In this document: positions 33,900-42,679 of the stretch, piece after piece
Layout: each line of letters starts with the position of its first letter
Numbering within the stretch: position 1 is the stretch's first letter
Assembly: GCA_032115775.1 (NCBI GenBank)
Contig: JAUMBL010000029.1
Location: forward strand, 1 to 64,000
Length of the DNA: 64,000 nt
Source of the DNA: M3007 sp032115775
GTDB taxonomy: Bacteria; Bacteroidota; Bacteroidia; Chitinophagales; Saprospiraceae
Direction: 5' to 3'
Translations under genes and position numbers: made by a program
Notes under the pieces: model-generated
Database searches by the model: none
What the model saw: the letters and a program-made list of their open reading frames with translations, nothing else
What the model was told of the DNA's origin: nothing

Positions 33900-36800
33900 T
33901 TAAAAGTTCAGCCCCAGGTTGATGCCGAAGCTCCGGGCCGAGGGGATGGCTACGGATTCCACGCCGGGGATAATTGTACCGCCGGCGGTGGAAGAAGTTT
34001 CCGGATCTACGTGCGGCACGTCTGTCCACAGGAACAGATTGCGACCGACGAGCGAGAGGTTGATGTTTTGGATTTTAGCCTTCTGCGTCCAGCGTTTGGG
34101 CAGGGTATAGCCGAGTTTCAGTTCGCGAAGTTTGACATACGAAGCGTCGAACATCATCGGTTCGACCACGCGGCGGCCCAGCGTGATGGTCGTGTGCCAT
34201 TCGCGGGCGGAGAGTTTCACCTCATTCTGCTTGTAGCCGGTGATGGCGCCGTTGGCGTCCGTGATGGGTACGACGCCTTCGCCGATGACGCCGTTTCCGG
34301 GCAGGCTAAGGTCGTAGCCATCTTCTGGATTTTCGCGGCCTTCCAGCGTTTCGGCGATAATACCGCCTTCCCGGCCGACCGTTTGCGTGTGGGAATAGAT
34401 TTCGCCGCCGATGCGGAAGTCGAAGAGTACGCCCAAGTTGAAGCCCTTGAATGAAAACGAGTTGTTGATGCCCATCAGCCAGTCCGGGTTGTAATTGCCG
34501 AGTTTAATGCGGTTGGTGGTCGCGACGGGTTTGCCGTTGTTGCCATAGACAACCTGGCCGACGAACTGGCCGGTCGGGTCGTAGTACTTGCTGTTGGGAT
34601 CGCTGCTGACGCGTTCGTAGCCGATGCCGTACATGTCTCCCATCTGCTCGCCCACCCGCGCTTCCACGGTAATGTACCGGCTGGCCATAACGTAGTTGGT
34701 GATTTCCTGTCCGGATACCGGGTCGGTGAAGAGTTCTTTGACTTCGCCAATGTTGCGCGACCAGTTGATGTCGGTATTCCATTCGAAGCCGCCGGCAGTA
34801 CGCACCGGTACCAAGTGGAGCATGACTTCGAGGCCGCGGTTGTTGATCAGGCCGGCATTGATCAGGCGGGCGCCGTAGCCGGTGCTGCCGGACAGGGCGA
34901 TACCGAGGATTTGGTTTTCGGAGTTTGTATTATAATAGGTAAAATCGAGTCCCAGCCGGTTGCGGAGGAAGCGCAGATCGAATCCCGCTTCGAACGACTT
35001 GGAGATTTCCGGTTTGAGGCCTGAATTGGGAATTTGAGAGGCTTCTGAGTACGTTGGCAGGCCCTGGGCTGCTACCTGCGCGTTGTACACGGCGAGCAAT
35101 TGGTAGGGGTCGGTATCGTTACCTACCTGCGCGTAGCCGGCGCGCAATTTGGCGAAGGAGAGAAAACCGCCCGGGTTGATGTCGAGCAGTTCGCTCAGTA
35201 CCAGGCTGAGATTTGAGGCATAGTAGAAGTAGCTGTTATTTTCCGCTGGGAGCGTGCTGGACCAGTCGTTCCGCGCCGAGAGATCGAGGTAGAGGTAGCG
35301 ATTGAAACCGGCCTGTGCGGATGCGTAGAGCGAGTTGATTCGGCGTTCCGAACGGAAAGTGCTGGATTGCAGGGCAACGCGGCTGTTGTTGAGCGAATAA
35401 ACGCCTGGTACGGCGAGTTCCGGAGCGGATATGTCCGACTGATTGCGTTTTTGCGACATTTGGTTGCCGCCGAAGGAAAGCCCGAGTTCGAGTTGGTCGC
35501 TGACCGATTTGTTCCAGTTGAGCAGGAAGTCGGTATTGCGTTCTTCGAACCGGATTTTTTCTTCGCGGTAGTTGCCGAGGACGAAGCGCTGGGTTGAGTA
35601 GGCGCGGCGGCGGTCGCGGAATTCGTCGGAAAAGTCCGTTCCGGAGCGCAGCATCAGGTTCAGGTTGGGCGTCAGTTTGAAATTGAGCGCCGCATTCCCG
35701 AATACGCGGTTGATATCCTGTCCGTTGGTATTTTCGTACAGGTTGAAGTAGAGATTGTCGTGGTAGTTATAGTTGTAGTTAAACTGGTTCAGACCCACGC
35801 GACCCGCCTGCCAATAGTCGCGCATGGCGGCGACGTTGGTATTCCGGGGCAGCCAGCAATTGATGAGGTACATGATATTTTCCGTACCGTAGCTCAGGTT
35901 CGGACGGTTGTCGCTCTGGTTATTGATATAATTGGCGTTGATGCTTGCCGAAAGCCAGCTCGTGAGGTTGTAGGTACTGGTAAAGGAGAGGGTATTCCGT
36001 TTCAGGTCGGTGTTGGGTACCATTCCTTTTTGATCCAGGTTGGTGAAGGACAGTCGGAAGTTCCCCAGATCATTGCCGCCGGAGATGGCGACGTTGTTGG
36101 TGTAGGTCGCGCCGGTTTCAAAGAAATTTTTGATATTATCCGGCCGGGCGATGAAAGGCGTAGGCGTAATTTCTCCGCGAGCGGCCAGTTGGCGGGCGAG
36201 ATCCACGGGCGCGATGGCGCTGAACAGGTTGCCTACGTCGCCGGCGCGGTACCCGTTGGCGGTGGGGCTGTCGAATTGCTTGATGGGTTGGCCATCCATT
36301 CTCGGCCCCCAACTTTCGTCCACGCCGTCGCGCAAGCCGCCGCCGTTGCCATCTTTGAATTCGAATTCGCCATTGAGCCCTTGGCCATATACATTCTGGT
36401 AGTCGGGCAGTCGCAGGGCGTTTTCGAAGGTGAGGGTGCTGTTAACTGAAACGCCGATGCCACGCGCGCCTTTTCCGGTTTTGGTTTTGATGACGATGAC
36501 GCCGTTATTGGCGCGGGATCCGTAGAGTGCGGCTGCGGCAGGGCCTTTCAGGACGGTCATGGACTCGATATCGTCCGGATTGACGAATCCTGCGCCGTTG
36601 CCGTAATCTGCGTCCTGGTTGCTTCTGCCAGTGGAGCCGTTGAACTGGTTGCTGATGGGCACGCCGTCCACGACGAACAGCGGCTGGTTGTTGTTGATAT
36701 TCAGCGAGCGGTCGCCGCGGATCGTAATGCGGGCGGAGCTGCCGATACCGGACGGATTACCCACGACTTGTACGCCCGCCACTTTGCCGGCCAGCGCGTT

Positions 36801-37253
36801 TACGACGTTGGTTTCCCGTGCCTGAACAAGATCGCTGCCTTTAATTTCCTGCACGGCATATCCGAGCGCCTTCTTTTCGCGTTCGATACCCAGCGCCGTT
36901 ACGGTAATTTGGTTGAGGCCGACGGCGTCCTCTTCCAGTTTGATTTGAATATTATTTTGGCCGCCGGCGGATAGTTCCTGTGAAAGGTAACCGAGGTAGG
37001 ACACGATGATCGTGGCATTTTCGTTTTGGAGGCGAAGATTAAAAATGCCTTCCGCGTTGGTTATTGCGGCGTTTCTGGCGCCTTTTTCCGAAAGGTTGGC
37101 GCCGATAAGCGGGCTGCCCGTGCGGGCGTCCGTAACGGTTCCGCTGATCGCTTTTTGAGCCTGGGCGCTTATGCCGGACAGGAGGAGGATTGCGAAGCAA
37201 AATACAATGGATCGCAACCTCAACTTTTGCGTGAAAAGTTGGTACATTTGCAT
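33900..37253 (-). CDS. SusC/RagA-family TonB-linked outer-membrane transporter
   Basis: The 1,117-residue protein has a signal peptide ending in SAQAQK, a CarboxypepD_reg-like domain (about 35-115, ISGTVTDARTGSPLIGANLSEKG), a plug with VVNALAGKVAGVQV and SRANNGVIVIKTKTG, and a large barrel ending in FGINLGLNF. It imports an oligosaccharide, peptide or similar ligand together with SusD. The start ATG at 37253 is followed by a second ATG two codons later; either is possible. A 13-bp hairpin lies in its leader. Confidence 0.94.
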   Translation of the reverse strand: MQMYQLFTQKLRLRSIVFCFAILLLSGISAQAQKAISGTVTDARTGSPLIGANLSEKGARNAAITNAEGIFNLRLQNENATIIVSYLGYLSQELSAGGQNNIQIKLEEDAVGLNQITVTALGIEREKKALGYAVQEIKGSDLVQARETNVVNALAGKVAGVQVVGNPSGIGSSARITIRGDRSLNINNNQPLFVVDGVPISNQFNGSTGRSNQDADYGNGAGFVNPDDIESMTVLKGPAAAALYGSRANNGVIVIKTKTGKGARGIGVSVNSTLTFENALRLPDYQNVYGQGLNGEFEFKDGNGGGLRDGVDESWGPRMDGQPIKQFDSPTANGYRAGDVGNLFSAIAPVDLARQLAARGEITPTPFIARPDNIKNFFETGATYTNNVAISGGNDLGNFRLSFTNLDQKGMVPNTDLKRNTLSFTSTYNLTSWLSASINANYINNQSDNRPNLSYGTENIMYLINCWLPRNTNVAAMRDYWQAGRVGLNQFNYNYNYHDNLYFNLYENTNGQDINRVFGNAALNFKLTPNLNLMLRSGTDFSDEFRDRRRAYSTQRFVLGNYREEKIRFEERNTDFLLNWNKSVSDQLELGLSFGGNQMSQKRNQSDISAPELAVPGVYSLNNSRVALQSSTFRSERRINSLYASAQAGFNRYLYLDLSARNDWSSTLPAENNSYFYYASNLSLVLSELLDINPGGFLSFAKLRAGYAQVGNDTDPYQLLAVYNAQVAAQGLPTYSEASQIPNSGLKPEISKSFEAGFDLRFLRNRLGLDFTYYNTNSENQILGIALSGSTGYGARLINAGLINNRGLEVMLHLVPVRTAGGFEWNTDINWSRNIGEVKELFTDPVSGQEITNYVMASRYITVEARVGEQMGDMYGIGYERVSSDPNSKYYDPTGQFVGQVVYGNNGKPVATTNRIKLGNYNPDWLMGINNSFSFKGFNLGVLFDFRIGGEIYSHTQTVGREGGIIAETLEGRENPEDGYDLSLPGNGVIGEGVVPITDANGAITGYKQNEVKLSAREWHTTITLGRRVVEPMMFDASYVKLRELKLGYTLPKRWTQKAKIQNINLSLVGRNLFLWTDVPHVDPETSSTAGGTIIPGVESVAIPSARSFGINLGLNF

Positions 37254-37289
37254 ACGATAGTGTTTTTAAATAATTGATTTAAAAATGCG

Positions 37290-37321
37290 GAGCCGTAACG
37301 GGGTGCCACCCGTTGCGGCTC
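37290..37321 (-). promoter_or_regulatory. Leader hairpin upstream of susC
   Basis: Positions 37290-37302 pair with 37309-37321 over 13 bp (one G-U) with a 6-base loop. In the susC direction it is followed by CGCATTTTTAAATC and then the start codon 36 bp away. AACCTTTG, close to a -7 element, lies upstream on the minus strand near 37331-37338, so the hairpin would be in the susC 5' leader. In the plus direction it is followed by ATTTTTT. Confidence 0.55.
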
Positions 37322-37395
37322 ATTTTTTGTGCAAAGGTTGAAATGCATCTCCTGCCGAGGGCATTTTGGACTGTTATTTCTATTTGAAATTTGTG

Positions 37396-38106
37396 TTAAA
37401 CAATCGCCTGACACTGCTTCTTTCCGACAAAAAGGAAGTACTGCCAAAGTCCGCCGCTGCCGGAATACACCTCCTGTTTCACGGGTTCAAAACGCCGAGA
37501 GAGCGCAGGGAGCAGGTGACCGTCCATGCGCACATGGTTTCGACCCATCCACCAGCGAAAAAATCTGCTCGGCGTGCGATGAAAATCCACGACGACAATC
37601 AAGCCGCCCGGTTGTAAATCCTGCCAGGCACGCTCAAGCGCTTCTTCCCAGCCCGGATTGAACATGGTCAGCGAATAGGAGCAAATAACAACATCAGGGC
37701 GCAAACTCAGCCTGAAGCTGCCTGCGGCATAAGGCCTTTCAAATAAAAAAACACGTTTGGAAAACGAAACCGTCTGTTGGGTGGCTCGTCGGAGCATATC
37801 CGCGGAGATATCCACGCCGATGATCCGGGCATTGGGAAAACGATGGGCAACCCGAACCAGGTTATAACCGGTGCCGCATCCAACTTCCAGCAGGGTAAAA
37901 CGCCCCTCTTTTTCAAATGGCAATTGATCAATCAATCGCTTTCTGCCGAACAGGAAAGTCCAGCGGGTCGCATCGTACAAGGCGGCATGGAAGCGGTAAT
38001 ATCGGCGCATCGAATGTTGTTGGGCGCCTGCAGCAGAGGAACTGTTGTGCATATAAAAAGTGTATGGACGCGCAGTGTCACCGTAGCCGCGCGCCGGGTG
38101 GTTCAC
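37396..38106 (-). CDS. btaB: BtaB-like SAM-dependent N-methyltransferase (betaine lipid)
   Basis: The 236-residue class I methyltransferase has the SAM motif LLEVGCGTGYNL (about 72-83), GVDISADML and the motif IV/post region VICSYSLTMFNPGWEEAL. YYRFHAALYDATRWTFLFGR at about 36-55 is typical of the BtaB group. BtaB trimethylates diacylglyceryl-homoserine to DGTS. The predicted GTG start at 38106 overlaps the btaA stop as GTGA, which supports translational coupling and the BtaB assignment; an internal ATG at codon 19 is possible. Confidence 0.85.
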   Translation of the reverse strand: MNHPARGYGDTARPYTFYMHNSSSAAGAQQHSMRRYYRFHAALYDATRWTFLFGRKRLIDQLPFEKEGRFTLLEVGCGTGYNLVRVAHRFPNARIIGVDISADMLRRATQQTVSFSKRVFLFERPYAAGSFRLSLRPDVVICSYSLTMFNPGWEEALERAWQDLQPGGLIVVVDFHRTPSRFFRWWMGRNHVRMDGHLLPALSRRFEPVKQEVYSGSGGLWQYFLFVGKKQCQAIV

Positions 38107-39263
38107 GATCTGATTTCGCCGATCCAGGTACTTGCATAGGTGCCTACCCGGTCGAGGCTGTGCGCCCGACTTGCGGCCTCGAGATCAAAATGAACCCGTT
38201 CAAGCGCAAAATCCGGGATAAAATCGAGTTGAAAGGAGGCCGAGCGCAGCAGTACCTTAGCCCCCGGCGCGGCATTTTGGAAAATCAAATGCCACTCCTC
38301 CTCCAAGGCGGCGCGCTGATGCGTTGCCAGCCAGTCCTGGTGGTCGAGCAGCACAAAATGCGAGTACTTACCCGGATGGGTGTGAAAAAAAGTGTTGAGA
38401 GAAGCGGTATGCGTCCGAATTCGATCAATACGGGCGGCGAGCCGGTTGAAATGTTCCGGTAAAAGATAATTCGGACAACAATCGGGCGCATATCGGCCGT
38501 TAAAATACAGGGCCCAAAAGTAATTGTCCTGAAGCGGCAATCGGGTGAACACCTGTCGCAGGCAATGGCGGATATAACCGCTCATGCCGTCTTCAAAATA
38601 CGAGGCTGCCAGATTTTGCTGGCTTTTGGGAACGCCGAGCAGGCTCTGCACCGTATGCTGCCGCACCAGCCAGCGGGTTAACCGATTCAGTAGGATGGGT
38701 TCGAGGCGTTCGTACCAGTACGCCTGTTCCGCCAGATCGGTGGATTGGAACAGCTTGTGCGCGAGGCGGCCGGCCTCAGGATGTCGCCGCAGCCACAGAT
38801 GCACCGCCCAGGCAAACGCGCCGCTGCTGCCCCGCCAGTAGAAGGACGGCCGCAAGCCGCGTCCGCTAAAGTAACCCACGTGCTTGCGCCAATACCGCGC
38901 CTGGTGTTCCGATAAATGGGGTTTTAGCACTTCCTCAAAGAGTTCGCGGGCCTGCGGCGACCTGCCGTGGCCGAAGAAATCAAACAACTGCTGGTGGTTG
39001 GCTGCTTTGAAAAGCGCTCGTTTTAGATCCAGCAGCGCATTCTGCCGGGGATTCATGTCCACACAATGGATTTCCGCAGGCTCATCCAGCAGATAATCCA
39101 GCGCGTTGCAGCCGGCGCTGGTGAGCATCACAATCCGGCTGTCTTTGTTTAGACCGAGCAGCGCCCGGTCGCATCGCGGATCCTCCCAACAGCAATTATA
39201 AATGAGCGTATTGTTGTGAATCTGACTGAAAATCTGTTCGTTAATCGCTAAAATAGAATGCAT
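38103..39263 (-). CDS. btaA: BtaA-like S-adenosylmethionine:diacylglycerol 3-amino-3-carboxypropyltransferase
   Basis: The protein (386 residues from the ATG at 39263) belongs to DUF3419/BtaA: FSQIHNNTLIYNCCWEDPRCDRALL, SAGCNALDYLLDEPAEIHCVDMNPRQNALL, and a C-terminal FVLLDHQDWL motif. BtaA moves the aminocarboxypropyl group of SAM onto diacylglycerol, giving diacylglyceryl-homoserine at the membrane. The frame opens 48 bp earlier, but the ATG at 39263 leaves the operator-like palindrome at 39275-39298 outside the coding sequence. Bacterial betaine-lipid synthesis is usually induced by phosphate limitation. Confidence 0.88.
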   Translation of the reverse strand: MHSILAINEQIFSQIHNNTLIYNCCWEDPRCDRALLGLNKDSRIVMLTSAGCNALDYLLDEPAEIHCVDMNPRQNALLDLKRALFKAANHQQLFDFFGHGRSPQARELFEEVLKPHLSEHQARYWRKHVGYFSGRGLRPSFYWRGSSGAFAWAVHLWLRRHPEAGRLAHKLFQSTDLAEQAYWYERLEPILLNRLTRWLVRQHTVQSLLGVPKSQQNLAASYFEDGMSGYIRHCLRQVFTRLPLQDNYFWALYFNGRYAPDCCPNYLLPEHFNRLAARIDRIRTHTASLNTFFHTHPGKYSHFVLLDHQDWLATHQRAALEEEWHLIFQNAAPGAKVLLRSASFQLDFIPDFALERVHFDLEAASRAHSLDRVGTYASTWIGEIRS

Positions 39264-39274
39264 GAAACCTTGTA

Positions 39275-39298
39275 CTGTCTGTAAAATAATACAAACAG
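39275..39298. promoter_or_regulatory. Operator-like inverted repeat upstream of btaA
   Basis: CTGTCTGTA at 39275-39283 is the near-perfect inverse (8 of 9) of TACAAACAG at 39290-39298, with a 6-base A+T spacer. It lies 11 bp upstream of the chosen btaA start. A dimeric regulator site is plausible. Confidence 0.45.
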
Positions 39299-39395
39299 CA
39301 AAAGTGATCACTATAAAATATGAAGTAATTAATCAAGCGTTATTTTATTGTTATCAATTTATTAAAGCAGAAATTTTCAAAAAAATCACATATAT

Positions 39396-39412
39396 TTAAC
39401 AATAAATTAATA
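39396..39412 (+). promoter_or_regulatory. Pho-box-like direct repeat between btaA and the RimK-type gene
   Basis: TTAACA-ATAAA-TTAATA gives two hexamers with an 11-bp period, the same arrangement as at 22369-22385 before the porin. It lies about 135 bp from the btaA start and 74 bp before the RimK-type gene, in a very A+T-rich spacer, so a chance match is possible. Confidence 0.3.
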
Positions 39413-39485
39413 CTCTTTATGATGGTTTCCCCCTGTTCAACCTGACCTTTGCGGCGAACCCTCAATCCGCAATCTGTAATCAATT

Positions 39486-40397
39486 ATGCTCGGCTGGATT
39501 TTATACAAACCCAGCAGTGAATTGCTTCAACAGGAAGATTACGAAATACTCCGGTTTCAGGAATCCGCTGCCAAATTTGATATTGATCTGCGGATCCTCA
39601 ATCCGGAACAGATTGAACTGATCGTCACGCGCGACGGCCGCAAGAGTATTTTAGTAGATAACCACGCCACGGCGTTGCCGGATTTTGTGCTACCGCGGAT
39701 GGGCGCTATGACGAACTATTTTACCCTGGCGGTCATTCGGCACCTGGAGCGCCTGGGAGTCTATCCAGTCAATTCCGCCCAATCGGTGGATACAGTGAAA
39801 GACAAATTGTACACCCTGCAGATACTTGCGGAGCATGATTTTCCAATTCCCAAGACCATCCTGGCCAAATTTCCGGTGGACACGGCCATCGTCGAAGCGC
39901 AACTTAAATTTCCGGTGATCGTTAAAACGCTGAGCGGGTCGCAGGGCAGCGGGGTTTTCCTGAGTATGGACAAAAACTCGTTTGACGATTTGATGCTGCT
40001 TATCGCCGCGACGAATAAAAACGCCAATATAATTCTGCAGGAGTTTGTGAAAAAAAGCAAAGGCCGGGACTTGCGCGTATTTACGGTGGGCGGACGCGCT
40101 ATCGCAGCCATGGAACGCCGGGCGACCGACGGCAGTTTCAAAGCGAATTACAGTCGAGGCGGCAAGGTCAAACGTTACCCAATCAGCCTGGAGTTGGCTT
40201 GGCTTAGCCGGGAAATTTCCCGTATCCTGGAACTGGATATCGCCGGGATTGATTTTTTATTTGATAAGGACGGCTTCAAGATTTGCGAGGTGAACTCTTC
40301 TCCCGGTTTCAAAGGAATCGAATCCTGCTGTGATATCAGCGTGCCGGAAGAAATTTTCAAATTTATTCGGACTCGCTTGGGCGGGGAAGCTGAATAA
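39486..40397 (+). CDS. RimK-family ATP-grasp alpha-L-glutamate ligase
   Basis: The 303-residue protein has the RimK layout: an N-terminal domain (1-95), then the ATP-grasp domain with VDTVKDKLYTLQILAEHDFPIPKT, FPVIVKTLSGSQGSGVFL (glycine-rich loop, about 140-158), RDLRVFTVGG and the metal-binding end FKICEVNSSPGFKGIE. Family members add glutamate or related amino acids to ribosomal protein S6 or to small acceptors; the acceptor here is unknown. It is divergent from btaA and followed by a phosphatase gene 72 bp downstream. Confidence 0.88.
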   Translation: MLGWILYKPSSELLQQEDYEILRFQESAAKFDIDLRILNPEQIELIVTRDGRKSILVDNHATALPDFVLPRMGAMTNYFTLAVIRHLERLGVYPVNSAQSVDTVKDKLYTLQILAEHDFPIPKTILAKFPVDTAIVEAQLKFPVIVKTLSGSQGSGVFLSMDKNSFDDLMLLIAATNKNANIILQEFVKKSKGRDLRVFTVGGRAIAAMERRATDGSFKANYSRGGKVKRYPISLELAWLSREISRILELDIAGIDFLFDKDGFKICEVNSSPGFKGIESCCDISVPEEIFKFIRTRLGGEAE

Positions 40398-40469
40398 AAT
40401 GACTTCCTGAGCCCCGTTTTCCTATTCGGACGCACTTTTTCGGCGTAATTTCGCCACTAAATATCGCAC

Positions 40470-41075
40470 ATGTTTCCATCTGTCAAACACTATCTGGACT
40501 CCCTGGATACGGCCGCTGTGCCCGCCGCGCGGAAGGCTGTTTTGCAACCGCTCGCGGATTACATCCGGAGCAAATCGGCATCCGGTGAAGTGCCGCGCCT
40601 GACTTTTATCTGCACCCACAATTCTCGGCGCAGCCATCTCGCTCAATTTTGGGCCGCCGCCGTAGCGCATGCCTGCGGCTTCGAACCGATCGCGTGTTTC
40701 TCGGGCGGCACGGAAGTAACTTCCTGCAATCCGCGGACAATTTCGGCCCTGACCCGCGCGGGCGTGCAGGCGCAGGCAATTACCACAGGTGAAAACCCCG
40801 TCTATCTTTTATCTTACGCAGACGGCATCAATCCGCTGGTCGCTTTTTCCAAACTGTATGATCAGGCGCCCAATCCGCAAACGGCCTTTGCTGCGATCAT
40901 GACCTGTTCGGACGCCGAAGAAAATTGTCCGTTTATTCCCGGAGCAGATCAACGCTTCTCCATTGCGTACGAAGACCCCAAGGTCTTCGATGACACGCCC
41001 GAGGAAGCGGCGGGCTACGACGCCCGCTGCCGGCAGATTGCGACGGAGATGTGGTGGGTTTTTCAGCAGGTGTAA
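40470..41075 (+). CDS. LMW protein-tyrosine-phosphatase / arsenate reductase-like protein
   Basis: The 201-residue protein has an extra N-terminal helix region (1-40) and then the P-loop CTHNSRRS (Cys48-x5-Arg54) of the low-molecular-weight phosphatase/ArsC fold; the general-acid DP motif is probably in YEDPKVFDDT near residue 170. Members act on phosphotyrosine or reduce arsenate. CSDAEENCPF contains two additional cysteines, but the ArsC thiol relay cannot be assigned with certainty. No arsenic genes are adjacent, so a phosphatase role is equally likely. Confidence 0.82.
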   Translation: MFPSVKHYLDSLDTAAVPAARKAVLQPLADYIRSKSASGEVPRLTFICTHNSRRSHLAQFWAAAVAHACGFEPIACFSGGTEVTSCNPRTISALTRAGVQAQAITTGENPVYLLSYADGINPLVAFSKLYDQAPNPQTAFAAIMTCSDAEENCPFIPGADQRFSIAYEDPKVFDDTPEEAAGYDARCRQIATEMWWVFQQV

Positions 41076-41119
41076 AACGGATTTTGCAAATTTTCCGCCA
41101 GTATAAAAAGGCTCCTCCT

Positions 41120-42583
41120 TCACCGCCCGCCCCAAACCTTCCAAACCCAAACCGCCTCCCGCGATTCCAAATTCAGTACGTACACTCCGGCCGGCAGTTG
41201 CAGCCCGTCAAATAAACGATTGTACCCCTGCTGAAGCAGGATCTCCCGACTATGCAGCACCCGACCCTGCAGGTCGCGGAGGGTGCAACGAACCGGCGCC
41301 TCCGAATCCTCCTGCGCGTACAAGCCGATGGTGTTTTGGAAGGGATTCGGCGCGGGTTGCAGTCCGACCGGATCTGTCGGCGCAATCGTTGAGACGCTTG
41401 CACAGCCGGAAACGCCGGCGGCAACCACCGGACTCAGGAAATTAGCGGCGTTTTGAGCCCGCAGCGGGCGGTTGGCCACAAAATGGTAACTGCCGTTTTG
41501 CGCAAAAGCCAGGCAGGCCAGAATACCCAGGTCGGAATTGAACGGATCGCAAACCGTCCAGTCGGTAAAATAAAGCGGCGGATTGGGCAGGGAGGCAAAC
41601 AGCGCCGCAATGGCGCCGTTTCCATAAATATGCGGCGCGTATTGGTGCCAGGGCGAACAATTGGCAAATCCGTTGCAGATGCCGCTCAAGGGGTAATACG
41701 GTTGTCCGTAATTGAACGGTACGACCGCATCGCAGGTTTGATGGTAAAAATACACGGCCGGGGTGTCGGGGCCTTGCAGCCAGTTTTGCCCCACCGCAAT
41801 TTCCGGCACGCCGCCATAAAAGCTCATTACGCCCTGCACATTGGCGTCGTAGCCGTTTCCGCTGTGCAACAGCCCGTCCACCGGACCTAAATCAGGCCGC
41901 TGCCGCGCAAGATCCGTGATCGGCCAGACAGTTTGTACGCAGTTGAGCGCAGAAGCGTTCAGCGTATTCTGGGAGGGAACCGGCGCCGCCGCCAGCTCGG
42001 CGCAACAGTCGGGCTTTTCGGCAGCGCGGTCCAAAAAACCGGTGGCCAGCGCCAAAAACGCGCCGGCGCTTTCACCGCCCACCACCACCGCTTCCGTACA
42101 GGTCGAATCGGCCGGATGCCGCGCCTTCAACCACCGGATCGCGCCTTTCACGTCCTGCTGCCCGCGATAAATCGCCCGAATGATTTCGCAGGAATCCGCG
42201 GCATACAAAGCGTCGTACGCCGGCGGAAAAACGTCGGGAATATCCTGTGTGCCGCAAGCCCGGGCAACGGAGGCGGCCTTGTGCCAGCCCAAGCGATAAT
42301 TCACGCAGGCGACGACATACCCCCGACCGGCCATTTCCTCGGCCAGCCACTGGATATCTTCTTTGCAGCCGCCCAGCCAACTGCCGCCGTGCGCCAATAC
42401 CAGCAAGGGCCTGAACCGGTTGCCGTCGCCCACCGGTTTATATAAGTCTAAACGGAGCGTGTCCGACGCGCCCGTGTAATTCGTGGCAACGCCGTAAATC
42501 AGGTTCTTTTCCACCCGCACCGCATACTGCGCCGAAGCGGAAAAGGAAGTAAAAACCGTCAGGGCAAACAGAAAAAGACGCAT
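41120..42583 (-). CDS. Secreted alpha/beta-hydrolase (esterase-like) with T9SS sorting domain
   Basis: The 487-residue protein begins with a signal peptide (MRLFLFALTVFTSFSASAQ). The hydrolase domain has the oxyanion motif LAHGGSWLGG, the nucleophile motif GGESAGAF and a candidate catalytic His after HQTCDAVVPF. The last 80 residues (LQPAPNPFQNTIGL...LPAGVYVLNL...WKVWGGR) are a type A T9SS C-terminal sorting domain, so the protein should be exported through the outer membrane and anchored or released. The frame opens 90 bp earlier, but this ATG places the signal peptide first. Substrate unknown. Confidence 0.88.
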   Translation of the reverse strand: MRLFLFALTVFTSFSASAQYAVRVEKNLIYGVATNYTGASDTLRLDLYKPVGDGNRFRPLLVLAHGGSWLGGCKEDIQWLAEEMAGRGYVVACVNYRLGWHKAASVARACGTQDIPDVFPPAYDALYAADSCEIIRAIYRGQQDVKGAIRWLKARHPADSTCTEAVVVGGESAGAFLALATGFLDRAAEKPDCCAELAAAPVPSQNTLNASALNCVQTVWPITDLARQRPDLGPVDGLLHSGNGYDANVQGVMSFYGGVPEIAVGQNWLQGPDTPAVYFYHQTCDAVVPFNYGQPYYPLSGICNGFANCSPWHQYAPHIYGNGAIAALFASLPNPPLYFTDWTVCDPFNSDLGILACLAFAQNGSYHFVANRPLRAQNAANFLSPVVAAGVSGCASVSTIAPTDPVGLQPAPNPFQNTIGLYAQEDSEAPVRCTLRDLQGRVLHSREILLQQGYNRLFDGLQLPAGVYVLNLESREAVWVWKVWGGR

Positions 42584-42679
42584 GGGATCGCGGATTGCAG
42601 ATTTTGCAGGGGATGCCTTGTTATAACGTACTACCAATAAAAATAGTGCCGGCGTCCCAAGCCAGCCGCCCAATGACCG

